Assembly (NCBI GenBank): GCA_005408345.1
Contig: SEMN01000894.1
Span: forward strand, 62,001 to 126,000
Direction: 5' to 3'
From: Macquaria australasica
Lineage: Eukaryota > Chordata > Actinopteri > Centrarchiformes > Percichthyidae
Length of the DNA: 64,000 nucleotides
This document shows positions 56,475 through 64,000 of the stretch, piece after piece. The notes beneath the pieces were generated by a model. The model ran no database searches, was not told the DNA's origin, and saw nothing but the letters and a program-made list of their open reading frames with translations. The translations under genes were made by a program, and so were the position numbers. Each line of letters begins with the position of its first letter. Positions within the stretch are counted from its first letter, which is position 1.

Positions 56475-58193
56475 AATAAATATATCACAGTAGACAATTT
56501 TAAATGCCTATTATACATCATTTTGACTTTATACTTCTTGAAAATGTATCTTTTAAATTCTCTTCTGTCTTAATTAAATTAATTGCTAGAGAAAAACTAA
56601 TATAGATTTTATTTTAAATTAATATCTCAGATAAAAACATGCATTCTGTTTTTTGATGTTTGAGGCACATAAATATATCTTGTTTTAATTATAACACTTT
56701 AGTCTTCATGTTTTTATTTCTCCTCCTTTATCATGGAGGCTAACTCAGAGCAGCTTCACTAAACTTTTCTTTACACATTTCTGTCATACTGAAATTTAAA
56801 CAGCTGTTGTTAATTTATATGTAGAAATTATTCTGAAGATCTCAATTTTGAAGTCTAATAATAAGGATTTTGAAGTTTGGAAATAAAAAGGAGGGTATCA
56901 TTTGCAAAAAGTCATATAACATGAATTTAATTTGAGGTTTACACAACATGACATTTAAATGAGACAGTTTAACGTCACCAAAAGATTATGTAACAGCAGT
57001 AAGGCTGATATTGTATTAAAACAATAAAGACCTATTCATCAAAAAAGCTGTGTCCATGCATATTATTAATGTATAACTGCTGTCATATGTTGCTGTCTTG
57101 AGTTAAAAAACAGGATTAATTTAATCCTAAGAGACTGAGTTTGTCTCAGGGTCAGATCACCAGGATTATATGTATTTATGAAATGATGTTTTTTTTTAAA
57201 TAATGCGCAGTGTCCTACTCTGTACTGAAGTGTTACAGTATATAGTTACTATATAGTTTGTTGAGATTATCTAATTAACAACAAAACACTTAAAGTGTTT
57301 GAGTGTAATAAAATGCATTAAAGATAGTATGCAATTTATGTTGACTTAACAGTTGAGACAGAAAGTTGATGCTTGACATTAAAAACCTTTCCCAACAAGA
57401 TCCATTCAGTAGCTGTTCTGGAGCTTTAGATCAAATTACATGATCTTCCTCAGCAGATGGAGTTGACCAGGTTGCCGTAAAATATTTAAACTTCGAAGCC
57501 AACATGGACAGAAAGTCCCAAAAATGCTTGAAGGGATGGAAATTTGAAAATCTACATTTCAGTGTCAACTGGTTGACTGCATCTACTGAGGAAGATCATG
57601 TGATACGATTGAAAGCTCCACAACAAACATTGGATGGACGTTGTGCAGAGATTGTTTTGCTATTTCAGAGGTCAAGAATTAACTTTTATTCTCAATGATT
57701 TTGTTGAGTTTTTGTGTTGCATGTGAGAGAAAATGTGTTTTTTTCATTTGCTTTATATAGATGCAGTTATAGTTACATATATGTAGATCTAATTATATCA
57801 AGTAGGTCACTCAATGTATTTGCTATCATTCCAGTTGTTTAACTTTTATTTCGATGACTTTATATATTAAAAACATGTTTTCTGACATAGCTAACTGGAT
57901 ATAGCTGAAATAGCTGTGATCCAGTATGAAGCAGAGGTCAAAGGTGGCCAAGTGTTTCTTAATGACTGTTTAAGGTCGGCTCCTTTCTCTCCATTTGCAA
58001 ATCAGATAAGAACATGGGATTATAATGAGATATGAATGGATGGTGAGAAGCTGTGATGGAGAAAGTAGTTTGATTTCCAGCAAGATAATTTTTTGTCACA
58101 GAACTTGTTTTGATACATGATCATTGGGGGATAAAGTGACAGTGGTGAAACGTTCAATCTGCTTGATATAGTTGTGTGTACAGTCAGTGTGTA

Positions 58194-58195
<2 letters not shown>
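56475..58195. repeat. Duplicated spacer after V12 (copy of 14360-16068)
   Basis: Carries the same J- and C-deletion junctions as after V3 and a fold-back repeat (57401-57640). No gene seen. Confidence 0.85.
57401..57640. repeat. Fold-back repeat, copy F
   Basis: Inverted arms as in copy A. Confidence 0.75.

Positions 58196-58262
<67 letters not shown>
58196..58262. repeat. (TG)n tract beside V13
   Basis: Perfect TG run of about 67 bp, the longest in the window; the V4 counterpart is about 25 bp. Confidence 0.95.
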
Positions 58263-58264
<2 letters not shown>

Positions 58265-58342
58265 TCAGTGAAGTGTATCAGTCTCTGCAGTAGCTTCCAG
58301 CTGCAGCAGTCAGTTCAGTTTCTGTTCAGTCTGACTGAGGGA

Positions 58343-58370
58343 GGTTTTTGTACGACGCTTTTTCACTGTG
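58343..58370 (-). other. V13 12-bp recombination signal
   Basis: Heptamer 58364-58370, nonamer 58343-58351. Confidence 0.95.
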
Positions 58371-58843
58371 TGAACACATACTGACTGTTGATAACATGAA
58401 AACTCTGACAGTAGTAAACTGCTGCATCTTCAGTCTGGACTCCACTGATGGTCAGAGTGAAGTCAGAGTTTGATCCACTGCCTGTAAAACGATCTGGAAT
58501 CCCTGATGCTCGAGTGCTAGCACGGTAAATGAGGAGTTTAGGAGTTTCTCCATCTCTCTGTTGGTACCAGGCTAAACGGTCAGAGCTATAAACATTCTGA
58601 CTGGTCCTACATGTGACTTTGACGGAGGCTCCCAGAGCAGAGCTCACTGCTCCAGGCTGAGTCACTGTGACCTGGCCTCTGGACTCTGAGGAGACAGAGA
58701 CAAAAACATAAAGCAGCGTCATGGTTTGTCGGCTTCATTTCAGAGGGACGGATGTTCATAGAGGAGAGGAGTTTGATTCTCTGGACTTTACCTGTGAAGC
58801 AGCAGCAGAGGAGAGTCCAGATGAGGACGGAGGTCAAAGTCAT
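58371..58843 (-). CDS. V13, light-chain V gene (intact)
   Basis: Leader exon 58792-58843, V exon 58371-58685 (315 bp). CDR1 NVYSSDR, CDR2 RASTRAS, germline CDR3 QSFHVINSQYVF (as V4). The leader intron has lost one T compared with other V genes, which keeps a frame open across the intron by chance. Complete cluster with two J segments and C5. Confidence 0.93.
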
Positions 58844-58923
58844 GTTTTTGATGAGGAGGATTTCTGTGGCTTCTGTTGTGATGAAGGACAGCTGTCAGTC
58901 ATCCAGTGTTCAACTGTCAGGAC

Positions 58924-58969
58924 TATAAACTCTCCCAGAGCACTGGAGCATGGTGCTGCTGATGCAAAG
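58924..58969 (-). promoter_or_regulatory. V13 promoter elements
   Basis: Octamer-like CTTTGCAT 58962-58969; TATA 58924-58930. Confidence 0.75.
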
Positions 58970-59329
58970 TGGCTCTCTATGGAAATGCTCTGACTGACTC
59001 CAACAGGGACTTGGATTACTCTGATGATGCTGTTTCCCAATGGATCAATAAATATATTTAGTCATTTTTAAAAACCTATTTTACTTTATTTTGTCTTTAT
59101 GCTTTTTGTTTCAAAGTGTCTTCTATTATGTTTAAATTTATTGCCAGAGAAAAATTAATATAGATTTGATTTAAAATGAATGTATCAAATAAGAACATGC
59201 ATTCTGGAAGTTTGTGACTTTGTGTTATTTTCACATTTCATATCAGCTGACAAACTTTTACATTCAGAGACTAATTTTGGTGAGTTTGTTTGTGTCAAAG
59301 TCAGAGAGCCGTGTCTCTCTACAGTGAGA

Positions 59330-59368
59330 GGTTTTTGTACGGCGGCTCAATGAGTTTGTATCACTGTG
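59330..59368 (+). other. J13a 23-bp recombination signal
   Basis: Nonamer 59330-59338, heptamer 59362-59368. Confidence 0.95.
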
Positions 59369-59406
59369 GTTGACTTTTGGTGGAGGAACCAGACTGGATA
59401 TTGGAA
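59369..59406 (+). CDS. J13a joining segment
   Basis: Encodes LTFGGGTRLDIG; donor A|GTAAGT. Confidence 0.93.
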
Positions 59407-59709
59407 GTAAGTCAAATGTTTAAAAATGTTATTTTTTCAGGAGCTATTTTTATTTTCTTTGTATTCAACAGTCTAGGAAAAATAGTTGCTTTTCCATTTT
59501 CATGTTTAAATTTTTCCACAAATATTTAGCTCTAAGAGACAAAGTTCACTTCAATAATAGAAATTCAAAAACTTATTATAATAAATATAAAACATGAATC
59601 CCCAGGATAAATCCTTATTTCCAACTTTAAAGGTAAAGTTGAATCTTGAGGGCTTGTAGGTTTAGTTCAGTCTGACAAAGTCAGAGAGCCGTGTCTCTCT
59701 ACAGTGAGA

Positions 59710-59748
59710 GGTTTTTGTACGGCGGCTCAATGAGTTTGTATCACTGTG
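59710..59748 (+). other. J13b 23-bp recombination signal
   Basis: Nonamer 59710-59718, heptamer 59742-59748. Confidence 0.95.
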
Positions 59749-59786
59749 GAACACGTTCGGTGGAGGAACCAGACTGGATATTGGAA
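59749..59786 (+). CDS. J13b joining segment
   Basis: Encodes NTFGGGTRLDIG, as J1b; donor A|GTAAGT. Confidence 0.93.
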
Positions 59787-60457
59787 GTAAGTTTCTGCAC
59801 AAATACTAAAAACAATATTGTAAAGTAATCTTTTAAATTCAGTTTTTTGTTGTTTGGGGCAGATAAATATATGTTGTTTTAATTCTAACACTTTAGTCTT
59901 CATGTTTTTATTTCTCCTCCTTTATCATGGAGGCTAACTCAGAGCAGCTTCACTAAACTTTTCTTTACACATTTCTGTCATACTAAAATTTAATCAGCTT
60001 GACGTGTAGAAAACATGAAACTTTACTTTGAATGTTTGCTAAGATTAGTTTTAATTTTCCACCACAAAAATAATTTCTGTTACTATGAATTAAAATTTAC
60101 TTTGTTCATGTAGAATTGAACAGAGTGAAGATAAAACCGTGTCTCAGAAAATATGCAAAATCTCTGATCTTTTTATTGTCATTTATTGTTTCAAATTATG
60201 TTTGAAATTTTTTAAACAGTTTACTGTAAGATGATTGAAGTCAACATGAAGAACATTTGATTGTCGTCAGTTCTTTTTCTGTATTTGTTTATGTTTCCAC
60301 TAAATACTTTAAACTAATGTATAGCTTCGTTTTTGCAGGGATAGTTTTAAAGTTCAGCCAAATCTGCTCCTTTTCTTTCCAGTGTAGTTTGATATATTTC
60401 AGGTCGTTCTGTTTGATGATTCTCTCTGTGCTGATGTGCATGAGAGGCTTCTTAAAG

Positions 60458-60586
60458 GGAAGTGAAACAATGTGTGAGTGAGTGACTGGTGGAGCAGAAA
60501 AACCATCTGACAGAAACTCCTTAAAGGAGAAAATCAACTCTCACACAGTAAAGGTGTCCAAGTGTCTGGCGGTTGATTGACAGCTG
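60458..60586 (+). promoter_or_regulatory. Putative J-C intron enhancer, cluster 13
   Basis: GGAAGTGAAAC 60458-60468; E-box CAGCTG 60581-60586. Confidence 0.5.
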
Positions 60587-60624
60587 TGTGGTCACTGTCC
60601 TCTAAGCTGATTGGTGTCTCCTAG

Positions 60625-60962
60625 GTGATGTTCGTCCCACCCTGACGGTGCTGCCCCCCTCCAGAGAGGAGCTGCAGCAGGGGAAGGCCACGCTCATGTG
60701 CCTGGCCAACAAGGGCTTCCCCTCAGACTGGAGTCTGGCCTGGAAGGTGGACGGCAGCAGCAGCAGCAGCAGCAGCATCAGCTGGGAGGAGAGCAGGAGC
60801 CCCGGGGTGCTGGAGAAGGACGGCCGCTACAGCTGGAGCAGCACCCTGAGGCTCCCTGCAGACCAGTGGGGGAAGGTGGGCTCTGTGACCTGTGAGGCCA
60901 CCCAGGGCTCCCAGACTCCGCTCTCAGAGACACTGAGGAGAGACCAGTGTCCCCAGTCCTGA
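60625..60962 (+). CDS. C5, light-chain constant exon
   Basis: 338 bp, TGA 60960-60962, polyA signal 61106-61111. Starts GTGATGTTCGT like C3, but keeps the seven-Ser run, whereas C3 has five. Downstream flank is near-identical to that of C3. Confidence 0.93.
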
Positions 60963-61519
60963 CCTGACTCACTGGGACTCTGCTACTGGTTTTACTCTGC
61001 TACTGCTCTCAGTCTGCACTCTCTCTGTCTCGTTCTCTCTTTCTCTCATGACATGTTTCAACATTAACGTGTTCTTGCTTGTTGATGGTTTCAACATTTT
61101 GAAACAATAAAGATTTTATCATGTATATTATCAAAGTGACATGTCTTTGGACTTCCTTTTGTTGATATATATTATACATTAGGCAACATTAGTCAGATTA
61201 ATGCACAAAGTCACAACAGTAACAAGTACATTTTTTCCCAATCGCTTTGTTGCAATACACACGTTAAGATCATTTTAATCATAAATCATAAAGTTCTTTG
61301 TTATTTCTAATGTCTACCCTTGAAGGAGATCCATGTGTTCTGTTCATGTGATGTTAACTCATACCTAGAAATTATTCTGAAGATCTGAATTAAAAAATAA
61401 AAAATAATAATGAAGATTTTCAGGATTAAAAATTAAAAGCAAGGTATCATCTGCATAAAGTGATATAACATGAATCCAATTCATTTTACACTAAATCATT
61501 TTTAAATGAGACAGTTTAA

Positions 61520-62036
61520 AGGTTGGGTAGGCAGTTTTCTTTTGGCGTCATTGGGTAAAAATGCCATATTAACCATGCAGCATATTGTAATACACGTGGT
61601 CTGAGAGCAGACCTCTATTTCAGCCCCCCTCTTGCCAAAAATCTATCCTGTGACGGGAGACTTTAGCCTATCACAGGTTATTTCAGAGAGACGGTGTGTT
61701 CGTATTGGCTAAGCTACAAGAGCAGATGTGTATACGCGTCCCTTCAGATGGTGAAAACCTGATTCAGTGGAGGAAAATCCTGCCGAAAATCCTGAAACTT
61801 GTGATAAATGTCCAACAACTCCATTGCCTACAGCGGTGTGTAGTACAACACAACACGTCCTGGCTCCACACGGAGCTTCAGGCTCATTCCGTTCAATGTC
61901 ATGGCGCTCATAACGACGAGTGGCAAAGAGGCATGATGACAAACAGTGGGGAAAACAAGTCATGGCGGGAGGGACAGCGGTCTCGGTGAGGCTCACGCCG
62001 TGGAGAGCGAGCCCTACAAGAGATATAGTTTCACTG
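61520..62036. mobile_element. Truncated MITE-like element after C5
   Basis: Same truncation point as the copy at 33934-34450. Confidence 0.65.
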
Positions 62037-62450
62037 TCACAAAGTGACATGTCTTTGGACTTCCTTTCTTTGACAAAATATTACACAGTAAGAACATTAG
62101 ACAGATTAATGCACAAAGTCACAACAGTAACAAGTTAATTTCTTCCAAATTGTGTTTTAATAATACACATAGTAAGACCATTTCAATGGTAAATCACAAA
62201 GTTCTCTGTTATGACTAATGTCTACCCTTGAAGAAGATCCACGTGTTCTGTTCATGTGTTGTTGATTTGTATCTAGAAATTATTGTGAAGATCTGAATTT
62301 TAAAGTCTAAAAAGTAAAAAAGATTTTCAGGAGAAGAAATACAAAAAAGGGTACGATCTGCATAAAGCCATATACATGAGGCTAATTGGAGATTTCTCAC
62401 CAAATAATTTTTAAATGACACAGTTTAACTTCACAAAAAGACATTTTTCA

Positions 62451-64000
62451 CTGTTGTATTGCAGTTTTTTCCGATTGCTTACACACTTGTTGCGGAATTT
62501 GGCTCGCTGTGTCAAAACTTTACACACAAGCCAAATAAGACACAACACTTATAGCCAAACATCTCACTTCCATGTCAAAATTAACCTCTGTAATCAATAC
62601 CTAACAATTCTTTTTCAAAATGGTATTTTTGTCCCAAATGACACACACATGCACCATCTGAATAAACCATTCAAAGCAGCAACAACACACTGATGTGCTT
62701 TATACATAACACTGCTGTCATTAGTACTTTGTAGCCTATACCTTTTAATTTTATTTTATATTGTTGTTTGTTCCTGAAAAGATTGTTGGGACATAAAAGA
62801 AATCATATTTCAATGAACACAAATATAGAAAGGGCTCAGAAAAGAATGATAGTTTATTCTTTACACAATCCAGGCTATTACAGTACAAGAACATACATAA
62901 AAACAATTAAGTGCAATTACAGTACAGTACTGTAATACATAAACTCACAAAAAGAAAAACCATTACACAGTAAAAAAGTAATGTGCAAAACAAATAATAA
63001 AAACATACTGTAGGCCCATAAGGGATGGTTCATGGATCCCACCTTCTGTCAGGGTCTGGCCACATCACCTCATCCACGTTGCAAGCAATGTCCTCTCTGG
63101 CTAGGCAACGGGGAAAATATCACCTTGCGTGCCGTATCTAACCCTGGACTGACCCTACCTCACTGTCTCTGCATGCCTCCTCCATTGCTTGCAGAAGAGG
63201 CATACAGGAATGTGGTAGGCAGTCATAAACTTTCCAATGCCAAGCCGAAAAGAATTCCTCAATAGGATTGAGAAATGGGTCAGACACATTCAGTCAAAAC
63301 TGCAAGCTACAGGCAAGGCAGGTCACCTAGGTCACTTACTGCTTTGTCTGAACGTGTCTATTCAGTGCCAATAGGACACAATATACTGACACACTATTTT
63401 ACAGTATAGTACAGTGACACTTGCACGTAATCATAACGAAGGTCTTTGACTCGAATGCTGTTCCTCTCAAATGGAACACTGTACAGCTGCTTCATTGTGA
63501 TTGGATGTTGACACAAGATGCGGGAGAGTGTAGAACATCTGACCCGGTTTATGTTACCAAATGCTGTGTTATCTGCAATGATTTGCTCTTGTAATTGATG
63601 TAGGCGGATGGTGTTGTTGGCCAAGACAAAACTGAGGATCGCCATTTCTTATTCATGGGTAAATAGGCGCTGCCTTCCACTCGCAGGAGGTTGTCTGTCA
63701 GTTCTATAGAAAATGCAAGAACATGATGTCATTGGTTAGGTTTTGTTTTTTTACATGTACTGTAATACTGTCCACAGTAACATCAAAACTGTAGTACATG
63801 TACTTTATAGCACTATACCTATTACCGTATTTTGTTTCGCTAAGGAGCATGGACCTGTTATGGAGGCTTAGTAGGACCCCAATAAACAGAACAACAGACT
63901 AGGCCGTGATAGTTCACAAGCAAGTTTTATTGGTAGCAGAGGCAGCCGGGAAGGGGAGAAGTTCAGGGGTGATCCTGGACAAGCGCTGAATCCAGACCGG
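62451..64000 (-). mobile_element. Tc1/IS630-type transposon, second copy, cut by window end
   Basis: Left inverted repeat at 62465-62487; DDE C-terminal scrap near 63040-63270; DNA-binding scrap 63394-63645. The right end lies outside the window. Confidence 0.75.
63856..64000 (-). mobile_element. Nested LTR-like element, second copy, partial
   Basis: Begins after GGACC (63851-63855) exactly as at 36270, so the nesting came before the duplication. Confidence 0.65.

Larger units (their letters stand above)
60963..64000. repeat. Near-identical duplication after C5 (copy of 33392-36414)
   Basis: Same contents as after C3, continuing to the window end. Confidence 0.9.

Noticed and set aside
1..64000. 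CRISPR arrays, tRNA, rRNA, or D segments
   Set aside because: No regularly spaced direct repeats of CRISPR type, no tRNA or rRNA signatures, and no short segment flanked by signals on both sides.

Overview
The window is part of an immunoglobulin light-chain (IgL) locus of a teleost fish, probably a percomorph. The evidence is split V genes with typical fish framework residues, J segments reading x-TFGGGTRLD(V/I)G, single-exon C domains ending in QCPQS, canonical 12- and 23-bp recombination signals (RSS), and fish-type repeats (L2/Rex-like LINEs, Tc1/IS630-like DNA transposons, Penelope GIY-YIG fragments). V genes carry 12-RSS and J segments 23-RSS, the kappa arrangement, and V and C look like the kappa-type (L1/L3-like) isotype. 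That isotype call rests on recognition, not on an alignment.

All V genes lie on the minus strand; all J and C segments lie on the plus strand. Joining a V to a J here must therefore go by inversion. I find 11 intact V genes of one family, one intact V of a second family, a 5'-truncated V pseudogene of that second family, three shredded V relics, 11 J segments and 5 C exons.

Layout: V1-J-J-C1 (4.6-7.3 kb); V2-J-J without C (9.5-10.9 kb); V3 alone (13.7 kb); V4-J-J-C2 (16.2-18.8 kb); a LINE and an LTR-like element (20.8-23.7 kb); V5 alone (23.9 kb); V6-J-C3 (31.2-33.4 kb); a DNA transposon with a nested LTR-like element (34.9-37.4 kb); second-family V7 (37.7 kb); V8 alone (40.0 kb); pseudogene V9 (42.1 kb); V10 alone (43.2 kb); V11-J-J-C4 (50.4-53.0 kb); V12 alone (55.8 kb); V13-J-J-C5 (58.4-61.0 kb); then a second copy of the DNA transposon, cut by the window end.

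The locus is a mosaic of recent duplications. A 4.5-kb block recurs at 1, 26.5 and 45.7 kb. The region after C3 recurs almost unchanged after C5. C2 with its flank matches C4, and V3 with its flank matches V12. Each V has a leader exon, a TATA box and an octamer-like element. Each J-C intron keeps a PU.1/IRF-type composite element (GGAAGTGAAAC) followed by an E-box. Most of the other DNA is transposon debris and short fold-back repeats.
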